From: Vibrio sp. CAU 1672
GTDB lineage: Bacteria > Pseudomonadota > Gammaproteobacteria > Enterobacterales > Vibrionaceae
Reading direction: 5' to 3'
DNA length: 64,000 bases
NCBI RefSeq assembly: GCF_029223195.1
Contig: NZ_JARHUF010000013.1
Coordinates: 56,144 to 120,143, forward strand
This document shows, piece after piece, positions 1 to 8,556 of this stretch. A program made the position numbers and the translations under genes. Within the stretch, counting starts at the first letter, position 1; each line of letters starts with the position of its first letter. Below the pieces are notes generated by a model. The model had not been told where the DNA came from. It saw nothing but the letters and a program-made list of their open reading frames with translations, and did no database searches.

Positions 1-2
1 CT

Positions 3-518
3 CAAGTGGTGGCAACGGAAGCGTTAACTGAAGAGCAGCTGAAACATATCCTGCCAAGTGACTACTGTGTGGAAGATTGCAATTACCTGCTGGACTACTT
101 CCGCCTCAGTGCGGATAAGCGCCTTCTGTTTGGTGGCGGTGTGGTGTATGGCGCGCGCGACCCGGAAAACGTCGAAGCGTTGATCCGTCCTAAGATGGAG
201 AAAGTGTTCCCGCAGCTGAAAGGGATCAAGATTAATTACACCTGGACGGGTAATTTCCTCCTGACTTATTCACGGATGCCGCAGTTTGGCTCATTTTCCG
301 ACAACATCTATTACCTGCAAGGTTACAGTGGCCATGGCGTGACCTGTACCCATCTGGCCGGCAAGTTACTGGCAGAAGCGTTAACCGGACACGCTGAGCG
401 CTTTGATGCATTTGCCGCTCTCAAGCACTACGCCTTCCCGGGTGGCCGTCATTTCCAGATCCCGTTTACGGCGATCGGTGCGGCGTATTACAACTTGCGA
501 GACAAACTGGCGATTTAA
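3..518 (+). CDS. puuB: FAD-dependent gamma-glutamylputrescine oxidase, C-terminal part (5' end outside window)
   Basis: The reading frame is open from the first bases and ends at 518, so about 170 C-terminal residues are seen and the N-terminal FAD-binding part lies upstream. The visible part contains LLFGGG, a FLLTYSRMPQFG stretch and YLQGYSGHGVT, typical of the C-terminal region of DAO/PuuB-type flavoproteins that contacts FAD and substrate. PuuB oxidises gamma-glutamylputrescine to gamma-glutamyl-gamma-aminobutyraldehyde. The gene lies 17 bp before aguB in an agmatine/putrescine/GABA operon, which fits this role. Other DAO-family amine oxidases would look similar at this length, so substrate is inferred from family and context. 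Confidence 0.8.
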   Translation, partial: QVVATEALTEEQLKHILPSDYCVEDCNYLLDYFRLSADKRLLFGGGVVYGARDPENVEALIRPKMEKVFPQLKGIKINYTWTGNFLLTYSRMPQFGSFSDNIYYLQGYSGHGVTCTHLAGKLLAEALTGHAERFDAFAALKHYAFPGGRHFQIPFTAIGAAYYNLRDKLAI

Positions 519-535
519 CAGATAAGGAACATCCA

Positions 536-1402
536 ATGAGTAACGTCGTGAAATTTGCAGCACTGCAATTAACCAAGAGCTGGGATCTGGAGGATAATCT
601 CAACAAGGCAAAAAACGCGATTCGTGAAGCGGCACAAAATGGTGCCAACGTAATTTTGCCTCAGGAGTTATTTGCCGCGCCGTACTTTTGCAAAAAGCAG
701 CAAGCCAAGTATTTCGAACTTGCCGAAGAAACTGGCCATTGCCGGCTTATCCAGGAGATGAGTGTACTGGCGAAAGAGTTGGGGGTGGTGATCCCGGTCA
801 GTTACTTTGAAAAAGCCGGTAACACCTTTTTTAACTCGCTGGTGATGATCGATGCCGATGGCACGGTACTGGAGAACTACCGTAAGTCGCATATCCCGGA
901 CGGACCGGGTTACAGCGAAAAATACTACTTTAGCCCTGGCGATACAGGATTTAAAGTCTGGCAGACCCGGTTTGGCAAGTTTGGTGCCGGGATCTGTTGG
1001 GACCAATGGTTCCCTGAGCTGGCGCGTTGCCTGGCGCTACATGGGGCCGAAGCGATTTTTTATCCGACCGCCATCGGCTCGGAGCCACAGGATGCAAGCC
1101 TGGATTCGCGTGACCACTGGCAACGCACTATGCAGGGCCATTCGGCGGCGAACCTGGTACCGGTGATTGCCTCAAACCGGGTCGGCACCGAAGTTGATGA
1201 CGGCGTTGAAACGACGTTTTATGGATCATCGTTTATTACCGATCACACCGGGGGCAAGCTGGCCGAAGCCCCACGTGAAGGTGAAGCAATCATCTATGCG
1301 GAGATCGATTTAGCTGCCACCGCCAAAGCGCGTCACGCCTGGGGCCTGTTCCGTGACCGGCGTCCGGACCTTTACACCAGCGTTGGTAAGCTGGCTGTTT
1401 AG
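536..1402 (+). CDS. aguB: N-carbamoylputrescine amidohydrolase
   Basis: A 288-residue protein of the carbon-nitrogen hydrolase (nitrilase) superfamily, full length for AguB. The Glu-Lys-Cys catalytic triad is visible as Glu44 (LPQELF), Lys117 (YRKSHIPD) and Cys154 (GICWDQWFPE). The enzyme hydrolyses N-carbamoylputrescine to putrescine, CO2 and ammonia in the cytoplasm. A TAAGGAA ribosome-binding site precedes the ATG. The gene sits between puuB and aguA (17 bp and 12 bp gaps), so agmatine is taken through two steps to putrescine by adjacent genes. The DGPGYSEKYYF loop is characteristic of this subfamily and makes other nitrilases unlikely. Confidence 0.95.
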   Translation: MSNVVKFAALQLTKSWDLEDNLNKAKNAIREAAQNGANVILPQELFAAPYFCKKQQAKYFELAEETGHCRLIQEMSVLAKELGVVIPVSYFEKAGNTFFNSLVMIDADGTVLENYRKSHIPDGPGYSEKYYFSPGDTGFKVWQTRFGKFGAGICWDQWFPELARCLALHGAEAIFYPTAIGSEPQDASLDSRDHWQRTMQGHSAANLVPVIASNRVGTEVDDGVETTFYGSSFITDHTGGKLAEAPREGEAIIYAEIDLAATAKARHAWGLFRDRRPDLYTSVGKLAV

Positions 1403-1414
1403 AGGGGCGTTAAG

Positions 1415-2497
1415 ATGCAGTTATCGACAACACCTAAACAAGACGGATTTTACTTCCCGGCTGAGTTCCAGCCGGTGAGCGAAGTCTGGTTAGCCTGGCC
1501 CGAGCGGCGTGATAACTGGCGTGCCAATGCGCTTCCGGCGCAAAAAACCTTTGCCACTATCGCCAATGCCATCGCTGAGGTGACCAAAGTGTACGTGGCG
1601 GTGAGTGCCAGGCAGTTTGACCATGCCAGAGGGCTACTTCACCCCGACGTGAGTTTGGCTGAAATTCCCTTTGACGATGCGTGGATGAGAGACATCGGCC
1701 CGACGGTGGTGGTCAACCAGGCCGGGGCGCGGCGGGGGATCAGCTGGCAGTTTAACGCATGGGGCGGTGAGTATAACGGCCTGTACCAGAACTGGCAGCA
1801 GGATGATCAGGTGGCAAGTGCTGTCTGTGACATTATCGGCATTGACTACTACCGGGCGCCGTTTGTTCTTGAGGGCGGGGCGATCCATACCGATGGCGAA
1901 GGAACGCTCTATACCACGGAAGAGTGCCTGTTGAGCTCCGGCCGGAACCCGCACCTGAGCAAGCTGCAGGTTGAAGAGCAGTTAGCGGCTTATCTTGGTA
2001 TCGACAAAGTGGTGTGGTTGCCGAACGGCCTGTTCAATGATGAAACGGACGGACATGTTGACAACCTGCTGCATGTGATAGCGCCGGGGAAAGTGGTGCT
2101 GAGCTGGAGTGATGATCCCAACGACCCGCAATATGCGTTGTCTCGTCAGGCAGAGCAGGCGCTGACTGCGCAGACCGATGCCAGGGGACGCCGTATCAAG
2201 GTTATCCGTTTACCGATCCCCGGCCCGCTGCACTACAGTGAAGGTGAAGCCTGCGGGATTGATCCCAGTGCCGGAATGACGCGGGCAGCGGGCGTGCGCC
2301 TCAGCGCGTCGTATGCCAACTTTTTGATCGTCAATGAATATGTGTTTTTGCCGTTACTGGATGAAGCAACTGATGACCATGCGATAGAGATTTTGCAACG
2401 TGCGATGCCGGATCATCAGATCATCGGCATACCCTCGAGGGAGGTGTTACTCGGAGGCGGCAATATTCACTGCATTACGCAGCAAATCCCGGCGTAA
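1415..2497 (+). CDS. aguA: agmatine deiminase
   Basis: A 360-residue member of the peptidyl-arginine-deiminase-like (pentein-fold) family, full length. It converts agmatine to N-carbamoylputrescine and ammonia. Visible signatures are WPER near residue 28, DDAWMRDIGP, the His-bearing DETDGHVDN segment and the C-terminal GGGNIHC with the nucleophilic cysteine at about residue 353. The start ATG follows an AGAGGGG-type ribosome-binding site 12 bp after aguB. Together with aguB it forms the deiminase route from agmatine to putrescine, the alternative to agmatinase (SpeB). Confidence 0.95.
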   Translation: MQLSTTPKQDGFYFPAEFQPVSEVWLAWPERRDNWRANALPAQKTFATIANAIAEVTKVYVAVSARQFDHARGLLHPDVSLAEIPFDDAWMRDIGPTVVVNQAGARRGISWQFNAWGGEYNGLYQNWQQDDQVASAVCDIIGIDYYRAPFVLEGGAIHTDGEGTLYTTEECLLSSGRNPHLSKLQVEEQLAAYLGIDKVVWLPNGLFNDETDGHVDNLLHVIAPGKVVLSWSDDPNDPQYALSRQAEQALTAQTDARGRRIKVIRLPIPGPLHYSEGEACGIDPSAGMTRAAGVRLSASYANFLIVNEYVFLPLLDEATDDHAIEILQRAMPDHQIIGIPSREVLLGGGNIHCITQQIPA

Positions 2498-2559
2498 AAC
2501 CTATTACCGTCCACTTTTCCCCCAGTAAGTGGCATACAAAGCTGTAAAAAGGAACTACC

Positions 2560-3987
2560 ATGCAACAAATCAAAAATCAAAGTCTTCTTTCGTTTATGGT
2601 GCCCAATCAAGAGCAGGGCATTGCGGTCACCAACCCGGCGACGGGCGCGGTACTCGGTTATGCCCCGGTGGCTTCTGAACAAGCCATTCTTGATGGGATT
2701 GAACGTGCCAGTGTGGCGCAAAAAAAGTGGGCGGCAACACCGGCGAAAACGCGTTCGCAACTGTTGCTGCGCTGGCATCAACTGCTGCTGGATAACAAGC
2801 AGGACCTTGGCCGCTTGATGACGCTGGAACAAGGCAAGCCTCTGGCGGAAGCGCAGGGGGAGGTGCTCTACGGTGCCAGCTTTATTGAATGGTTCGCGGA
2901 AGAAGCCAAGCGTACCTACGGCGAAACTATCCCCGCGCCGACCAGTGATAAACGCCTGATGACCATCAAGCAGCCTATTGGCGTTGCATGTGCCATTACG
3001 CCGTGGAACTTCCCCATTGCGATGATCACCCGTAAGGCCGGGCCGGCATTGGCGGCCGGTTGCAGTTTTGTGGTGAAACCATCGGAATCCACGCCGTTGT
3101 GCGCGTTTGCCGTGGCAGAGCTGGCGTATCAGGCCGGTATTCCGCGCGATGTGCTTCAGGTGGTGCTTGGCGAAAGCTCGCGTCAGGTCGGCGGCATTTT
3201 TACCTCGCATCCGTTGATCCGTAAGCTCTCGTTTACCGGCTCTACCCAGGTGGGCAGCATTTTGATGCAGCAAAGTGCGCACGATATCAAACGTACTTCA
3301 ATGGAACTGGGCGGGAATGCGCCGTTCATTGTGTTTGATGATGCCGACATTGATGCCGCCGTGGCAGGGGCGATGGCGTCCAAGTTCCGCAACGCCGGCC
3401 AGACCTGTGTCTGTGCTAACCGTTTTTATGTACACAGCCGGGTCTATGATGAGTTTGTTGCCAAGTTTGATGCGGCGGTACAACAGCTTAAGGTCGGTAA
3501 TGGCCTGGAAGAAGGCGTTCACATCGGGCCGCTGATCAGCGAATCGGCGAAGCAGAATATCCAGGCGCTGATTGATGGCGCGATTGAGCAGGGCGCACAG
3601 CCGGTATCGCAACCGGCGGTGTTAGATGGCCTGTTTATGCAGCCGGTGGTGCTGAAAAATGTCAGCCATGACATGCAGATCGTTTCCGAGGAAATCTTTG
3701 GCCCGGTCGCTCCGGTCATACGTTTTGACAATGACGAGCAGCTGATTGAGATGGCCAATGACACCATCTATGGTCTGGCGTCTTACTTCTATAGCCAGAA
3801 CATTCACCGGGTGTGGAAGATTGCCGAGGCGCTGGAGTACGGCATGGTCGGCATTAACGAAGGCCTGATCTCTACTGAAGTGGCGCCGTTTGGTGGGGTG
3901 AAACAGTCCGGGATCGGACGTGAAGGGGCAAAACAAGGTATCGATGAATACATGGATGTGAAATATCTCTGCTTTGGCGGTAACTAA
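2560..3987 (+). CDS. gabD: succinate-semialdehyde dehydrogenase (GabD-type aldehyde dehydrogenase)
   Basis: A 475-residue NAD(P)-dependent aldehyde dehydrogenase, close to the usual GabD length of about 480. Active-site residues are visible: Cys283 in GQTCVCANRF, general base Glu249 in MELGGNAPF, the cofactor-binding FTGSTQVG near residue 225 and Lys173 in VVKPSES. It should oxidise succinate semialdehyde to succinate, the last step of GABA breakdown. It may also accept gamma-glutamyl-gamma-aminobutyraldehyde (the PuuC step), since no separate puuC is visible in this window. It lies 62 bp after aguA and 13 bp before gabT. The ribosome-binding site is AAAAAGGAA. Confidence 0.9.
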   Translation: MQQIKNQSLLSFMVPNQEQGIAVTNPATGAVLGYAPVASEQAILDGIERASVAQKKWAATPAKTRSQLLLRWHQLLLDNKQDLGRLMTLEQGKPLAEAQGEVLYGASFIEWFAEEAKRTYGETIPAPTSDKRLMTIKQPIGVACAITPWNFPIAMITRKAGPALAAGCSFVVKPSESTPLCAFAVAELAYQAGIPRDVLQVVLGESSRQVGGIFTSHPLIRKLSFTGSTQVGSILMQQSAHDIKRTSMELGGNAPFIVFDDADIDAAVAGAMASKFRNAGQTCVCANRFYVHSRVYDEFVAKFDAAVQQLKVGNGLEEGVHIGPLISESAKQNIQALIDGAIEQGAQPVSQPAVLDGLFMQPVVLKNVSHDMQIVSEEIFGPVAPVIRFDNDEQLIEMANDTIYGLASYFYSQNIHRVWKIAEALEYGMVGINEGLISTEVAPFGGVKQSGIGREGAKQGIDEYMDVKYLCFGGN

Positions 3988-4000
3988 TAAGGACAAGACA

Positions 4001-5272
4001 ATGACAAACCAACAACTACATCAAAGAAGAAGTCAGGTAATTGCTCAGGGAATGGGCGCACTGTATCCGCTTTACGTTGAGAAAGCAGAGAATGCCCACG
4101 TATGGGATATCGAAGGCAACCAGTACATCGATTTTGCGGCTGGGATCGCGGTTACTAACACCGGTCATGCTAATAAGCGCATCAATGAAGCGGTGAAAGC
4201 GCAACTGGATAATTTTTCCCATACCTGCGCGATGGTGACTCCGTATGCCTCGTTTGTGGAACTGGCGGAAAAGCTCACCGAACTGGCTCCGGGAGACAGC
4301 GAGAAGAAGGCGGTTTTCCTTACCACCGGTGCAGAGGCGGTAGAAAACGCGGTCAAGATAGCCCGGGCTCATACTGGTCGCAGTGGGGTGATTGCGTTTA
4401 AGGGGGGCTTTCATGGCCGCACCAATATGACCATGGGCCTGACCGGTAAAATTGCGCCCTACAAAGCAGGCTTTGGCCCATTCCCCAACGAAATCTATCA
4501 TGCGCCGTACCCGAATGCGTTTCACGGTGTCAGCGTCGAGCAGAGCCTGCAGGCCCTGCAGGATCTGTTTGCCTGTGATATTGAGCCTTCCCGCGTGGCG
4601 GCGATCATCTTCGAGCCGGTACAGGGTGAAGGGGGCTTCTACCAAGCGCCACAAGCCTTTGCTGAGGGATTACGCAGCATCTGTGATCAGCACGGTATTA
4701 TGCTGATTGCCGATGAAATCCAGACCGGTTTTGCCCGCACCGGTAAAATGTTTGCAACCGAATACCTGGGTATCGAACCCGATATGATGACGATGGCGAA
4801 AGGTATCGCTGGTGGTTTCCCTATTTCCGCGGTAGTGGGGAAAGCGGAGGTGATGGACTCGGCATTACCGGGCGGTTTAGGTGGTACTTACGCCGGCTCA
4901 CCGCTGGGCTGTGTGGCGGGGCTGGAAGTACTTAAAATCATCGAAGAAGAGGATTTGTGCGCCAAAGCAATGGGGATTGGCGAAGTGGTAAATGCACGGA
5001 TGAGTAAGCTGCAGCAGTCAGTACCGGCGATTGGCGAAATCCGTACCACGGGGGCGATGATGGCGATAGAGTTTACCGACCCGCAATCCGGACAGCCATT
5101 GCAAGAGATGACCAAAGCGGTGATCGGTAAAGCTCAGGAAAACGGTCTGATCCTGCTTTCCTGTGGCGTGAAGGCCAACGTTATCCGGTTACTGCCGCCG
5201 CTGACGATAGAGCCGGAAGTACTGGAACAAGGTCTGGATAAACTTGAGAAGATCATTCTTGAACTCGCCTGA
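4001..5272 (+). CDS. gabT: 4-aminobutyrate aminotransferase
   Basis: A PLP-dependent class III aminotransferase of 423 residues from the ATG at 4001, which follows AAGGACA at good spacing. An upstream in-frame ATG at 3974 lies inside gabD and lacks a ribosome-binding site, so it is not preferred. The PLP lysine is Lys267 in MAKGIAGGFP, the cofactor-ring aspartate is Asp238 in IADEIQTGF, and the phosphate-binding TTGAEAVENA is near residue 108. It transfers the amino group of GABA to 2-oxoglutarate, giving succinate semialdehyde for gabD. It is the last gene of the operon and is followed by a strong terminator. Confidence 0.93.
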   Translation: MTNQQLHQRRSQVIAQGMGALYPLYVEKAENAHVWDIEGNQYIDFAAGIAVTNTGHANKRINEAVKAQLDNFSHTCAMVTPYASFVELAEKLTELAPGDSEKKAVFLTTGAEAVENAVKIARAHTGRSGVIAFKGGFHGRTNMTMGLTGKIAPYKAGFGPFPNEIYHAPYPNAFHGVSVEQSLQALQDLFACDIEPSRVAAIIFEPVQGEGGFYQAPQAFAEGLRSICDQHGIMLIADEIQTGFARTGKMFATEYLGIEPDMMTMAKGIAGGFPISAVVGKAEVMDSALPGGLGGTYAGSPLGCVAGLEVLKIIEEEDLCAKAMGIGEVVNARMSKLQQSVPAIGEIRTTGAMMAIEFTDPQSGQPLQEMTKAVIGKAQENGLILLSCGVKANVIRLLPPLTIEPEVLEQGLDKLEKIILELA

Positions 5273-5318
5273 AACCCAGGCGACTGACCGCTGGCTTTGA
5301 CTGAACAGCGCAAATTAA

Positions 5319-5349
5319 AAAGGCTAAACCCAATCGGGTTTAGCCTTTG
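5319..5349. terminator. bidirectional rho-independent terminator after gabT
   Basis: Perfect 12-bp stem (arm AAGGCTAAACCC) with a 4-nt loop. It is flanked by A-rich sequence on the left and T residues on the right, so it can act on both strands. It lies between the convergent ends of gabT and the choloylglycine-hydrolase-family gene. Confidence 0.9.
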
Positions 5350-5365
5350 TTCTAATGAGTCAGAA

Positions 5366-6403
5366 TTATTTTATCGATTTAATCACCTGGCCAGTGATGT
5401 CGCCAATCAAGCCCGGTTGCACCAACTGGAAACTGATGGCTTTCCCTGTCTCTTGGATTGCTCTCATGTTGTATTGCAGTTGGGTGTAGTGGTCGTCCAT
5501 CTGGTAACGCATCAGGGTTTCACCTGACTGGAGGTGATAGTTGACGGAGTATTCGGTGGCATAGCCCGCCATGGTGCCGTTGATCGGCATGTTTGGTGCG
5601 TCCTGCGGGATCTTGTAAGTCGTAGAATCTAGCTTAAGCATCCCGTTCATCACGCTGGTTGGCTCTTTCAGGTGGCCAAAGAAGTAGCTTGCATGAATAA
5701 AGCGATCTTCCGGGTTGGTGTTACCGCCTGTACCCAGGTTAGTTTGTGAGAACTGCTTATCCAGTTCACCCCAACCGCGCTGCGAGCGCTGAATGTTAGC
5801 CAGGTGCTGATCATAATCCGGCTGATTGGTCATGATGCTGTATTCAGCACCATGCCAGATGCGCGAACCTTCTTGACTAAACTCGATGATGGCCGAGTCA
5901 CCTGTAACGTCCTGCAAGCTGATGTGCACCGCAATGCGGACAGGTACGCCAGGGATAAATTCTGTCTTCGCCGGGTTGTCAGCAACGAATTTTACTGCTT
6001 CTTCGACGGTCGCAAACTGGCCAAGAATATGGGTCAGGTAGTGCAGGGCACCCACTTCACCATCTCTAACGTCATCTTCGGTATGCATATTACGGTCATA
6101 CAAGACATTACCGCTCAGACCTGCACTGTTCATCCCGTCGGTGATGATGCCGTAAGTGGTTGTGCCGGTTACATCGTAACGTGTTTTCAGTTTGGTAGCA
6201 TGATCCAGGTGTGGCGTGTATTCTGCGCCTGCTGGCATGTTCACCAGATGAGGGTTGGTGGCTTCCGACCAGTCCATCGTTCGGGTTACAAATGTACCTT
6301 GGTTTTCTGTTTGCCAAACAACACGTGTACACGCTTCAGCTGCGGTCGCAAGGCCCATTGTCATTAATCCGGCCACCGCACAAGAAAGCAGTTTTTTGTT
6401 CAT
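5366..6403 (-). CDS. secreted choloylglycine hydrolase / penicillin V acylase family protein
   Basis: A 345-residue N-terminal-nucleophile hydrolase (linear amide C-N hydrolase family) starting at the ATG at 6403; a GTG one codon earlier is possible. A signal peptide of about 24 residues ends in AEA and is followed directly by Cys25 (ACTRVVW). Removal of the leader would expose the cysteine as the catalytic N-terminal nucleophile. Asn and Arg residues expected in this family occur in later GLSGNVLYDRN and NQPDYDQHL segments. Family members hydrolyse conjugated bile salts, penicillin V or acyl-homoserine lactones. The export signal favours periplasmic or secreted action, and the substrate cannot be read from sequence. 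A LysR regulator gene lies 90 bp upstream on the same strand. Confidence 0.85.
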   Translation of the reverse strand: MNKKLLSCAVAGLMTMGLATAAEACTRVVWQTENQGTFVTRTMDWSEATNPHLVNMPAGAEYTPHLDHATKLKTRYDVTGTTTYGIITDGMNSAGLSGNVLYDRNMHTEDDVRDGEVGALHYLTHILGQFATVEEAVKFVADNPAKTEFIPGVPVRIAVHISLQDVTGDSAIIEFSQEGSRIWHGAEYSIMTNQPDYDQHLANIQRSQRGWGELDKQFSQTNLGTGGNTNPEDRFIHASYFFGHLKEPTSVMNGMLKLDSTTYKIPQDAPNMPINGTMAGYATEYSVNYHLQSGETLMRYQMDDHYTQLQYNMRAIQETGKAISFQLVQPGLIGDITGQVIKSIK

Positions 6404-6493
6404 CACTTTTACCTTTCAGGTTTGTATTCGAGCTAAAGATTGCCTGAGTACATGTCGGTCCAAAAGACACAAATGAGTGATGAATTCCATCAT

Positions 6494-7378
6494 TTATTGA
6501 TGAGTGAAGTGCTGCTTACAGATTGACTTAATCACTTCCATCATCGGGTGTGTTTCCAGCGGTGCTGAGTAAAACAGGCTCAAGCCATAGGAAAACTGAT
6601 TGGCGACTTCGGCTATATCAAGTTCATACAGTTCGCCTTTAGCCACAAAGGTTTGGGCCAGTTCCGTGCTGAGGATCGCCCAGCCATCGTATTTGAGTAG
6701 GGTGATCAGCAGATCATTGTTGCTGACTAAATGGTAATGCGGAGAAATAGCAAACATTTCCGGCAGGATGTTGAAATGGTTTTCACTGATGTACTGTTTA
6801 GCGAGTTTTAGATCTTCAGCTGTCAGATTATTAAGGTGGCGAAGCGTACTGCGGGCACCGGTATAAAGAGAAAGCTTACCGTATCCGAGTGAGACGAACT
6901 CAATTGCTTGCTGAGTCGACTGTCGGTGACGATGTTGCATGATGGCGATGCTATTGCTGGTCTGTTCTATTTCGGCAAAAGCTTCATCGCGGTTGCGGTG
7001 CAGCCAGTGCAGTTTGACTTCCGGGAACTTCTGGCCCATTGCATGTTCAATTTTTAATGCCAGTTCCAGAGGTAATGAAATATCGTGGTAAACCGTGATA
7101 CTGGCCAGATCTTCCTGATGCAGTACACACAGCGACTGGTTGAGCTTTTTGGTATTGGCAATGATGCTTTTCGCCCGCTGGTAAACATGCTGAGCGGCCG
7201 GTGTTGGTGTGGCTTTTTTACCCACTATATTGAATAACGCCACATCATAGGACTCTTCCAGCGCTTTTACCTGGTCGCGGATTGTCGTCCTGTCTTTCCC
7301 TAACTTTTTTGCGGCTGCGCTGTAACCTTGCTCTTCATAGGTGGCACAGAAGGCCAGTAAGTGGTCATAGGAGAACAT
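6494..7378 (-). CDS. LysR-family transcriptional regulator
   Basis: A 294-residue protein with an N-terminal winged helix-turn-helix at about residues 1-60 (YSAAAKKLGKDRTTIRDQVKALEE, a slightly atypical LysR reading head) and an effector-binding domain after a linker helix. It is encoded 90 bp upstream of the choloylglycine-hydrolase-family gene and in the same direction. It could be cotranscribed with it or regulate it, but no binding site was identified. The ligand is unknown. The TTIRDQV helix, rather than the common SAVSQQI type, suggests a branch outside the well-studied LysR groups. Confidence 0.85.
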   Translation of the reverse strand: MFSYDHLLAFCATYEEQGYSAAAKKLGKDRTTIRDQVKALEESYDVALFNIVGKKATPTPAAQHVYQRAKSIIANTKKLNQSLCVLHQEDLASITVYHDISLPLELALKIEHAMGQKFPEVKLHWLHRNRDEAFAEIEQTSNSIAIMQHRHRQSTQQAIEFVSLGYGKLSLYTGARSTLRHLNNLTAEDLKLAKQYISENHFNILPEMFAISPHYHLVSNNDLLITLLKYDGWAILSTELAQTFVAKGELYELDIAEVANQFSYGLSLFYSAPLETHPMMEVIKSICKQHFTHQ

Positions 7379-7711
7379 ACGGTTTATTCTCTTTGTAGTT
7401 AAATGAGATGTGATTGATATTATCCGTCATTTATGTTGGTTTTGATGGTTTAATCTTGGTTTTATTGGTCTAAATTGTGAGCTGTGCAGTGTTCGGACTA
7501 TTAGCTCGAAATGCCGGTGACTGGTTTTGGTACAGAGTGGTCGCCCAGTGAAGGGCTCCATTATTTGTGAATGCAGAGAGGGGAAGGCTTTTACCTGAAT
7601 GGTATCTAGCGTCAGGGAGCGGGAGAAGGCAGCAATAAACCCAATTAGGTCGAAATCTGACAGTAACCACATATGCCAAGATCAGGTTACTGCCGGATTA
7701 CGGTTGGTGTG
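7379..7711. other. intergenic stretch between lysR and DUF2058 genes
   Basis: About 330 bp with no convincing gene. Two overlapping minus-strand frames of 69 and 81 codons lack coding character and ribosome-binding sites. The part next to the lysR start is AT-rich and probably carries its promoter. No terminator-like hairpin was found. Confidence 0.5.
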
Positions 7712-8233
7712 TTACCACATTAAATCGTCTGGAACGACAAAGTCTGCGTAAGGATCGTCTTCCGCGATGGTGTCGGAGTCCGCTTCTTTCTGTTCAATAA
7801 TGACGTCCTGGTCTCGTTGTGAAATTTTATTGGCGACAACGCTTGGGATCACTGCGTAGCCTTCGCCATGACGAGCGATTGCCAACACCCCTTTGATTAA
7901 CTGCTCGCGGACGAGTTCGTCGACATAGAGTGATTTGACCAGTGTGCCATCAGCAAAATTGTACTTAATCTCACCGTCTTTCAAATTCAGCATGTTCATT
8001 TCGATAAGCTGCTTGATTTGTGACTGGATCTCTTTGTTAAGGCGCTGCTCATTCTGCTGGTTACTCAATGCCTTGTCACGTTCCTGTTGTTGGCGTTTTT
8101 GCTCTTCAACAGCCGCCTTGACTTCCCGCGCTTGTACGCGTGACTTCTTGGAGCCTTTTTTCGCTTTCTTGAGTTTTTTCTCGTTTACTAAACCCGCTTT
8201 CAGCATTTGCTCTTGAAGGGTAAGTTTGGCCAT
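7712..8233 (-). CDS. DUF2058 (YaiL-like) protein
   Basis: A 173-residue protein matching the DUF2058 family, whose E. coli member YaiL is annotated as nucleoprotein/polynucleotide-associated on limited evidence. Residues 1-75 are highly charged and helical (LQEQMLKAGLVNEKKLKKAKK, then Gln/Arg/Lys-rich sequence). The middle (EIKYNFADG, residues about 105-150) forms the conserved domain, and the C-terminus is acidic and ends in DDLMW. The gene is monocistronic, with its start at 8233. The function is not established. The basic N-terminus is compatible with RNA or DNA binding. Confidence 0.85.
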   Translation of the reverse strand: MAKLTLQEQMLKAGLVNEKKLKKAKKGSKKSRVQAREVKAAVEEQKRQQQERDKALSNQQNEQRLNKEIQSQIKQLIEMNMLNLKDGEIKYNFADGTLVKSLYVDELVREQLIKGVLAIARHGEGYAVIPSVVANKISQRDQDVIIEQKEADSDTIAEDDPYADFVVPDDLMW

Positions 8234-8556
8234 GGATATCTACCTTGCTTAATGTTTTGCCCATTCTAACCAGTCGTGCCGGGCAAATAAAGCGTAGCGC
8301 GGTCAATACCCGAGTAATCAAGCATTTGACCGGATTATCAGTCAACTAAATCGGGTTTTACTGCTGATATAGTGAGCTCGCACACAGTTAAGCCAAGTTG
8401 TGGATTATGAATCCTAATTCATTGATCTAACTCCAAACAATGAGTGCTCAACTGCGCTCATAATTCAACTTATCAGCAGGGTAGAGTATAAACTCTATCT
8501 TGTGTTTTCGTGGTTAATGTCGACTCGCTAAATGTCTCAGGAAGAGAAGTAGTACT
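8234..8556. other. divergent promoter region, DUF2058 gene / DASS transporter
   Basis: About 320 bp between divergent genes. It contains an inverted repeat, ATGAAT-N4-ATTCAT, at 8407-8422, which could be an operator for the downstream transporter-kinase operon. No clear sigma70 promoter with good spacing and no gene were found. Confidence 0.4.

Noticed and set aside
5804..6367. 187-codon plus-strand frame inside the choloylglycine-hydrolase-family gene
   Set aside because: It is antisense to a well-supported gene with a clear signal peptide and active-site cysteine.
7427..7672. 81-codon minus-strand frame in the gap before lysR
   Set aside because: It has no ribosome-binding site, overlaps another frame of similar length and shows no domain or coding character.
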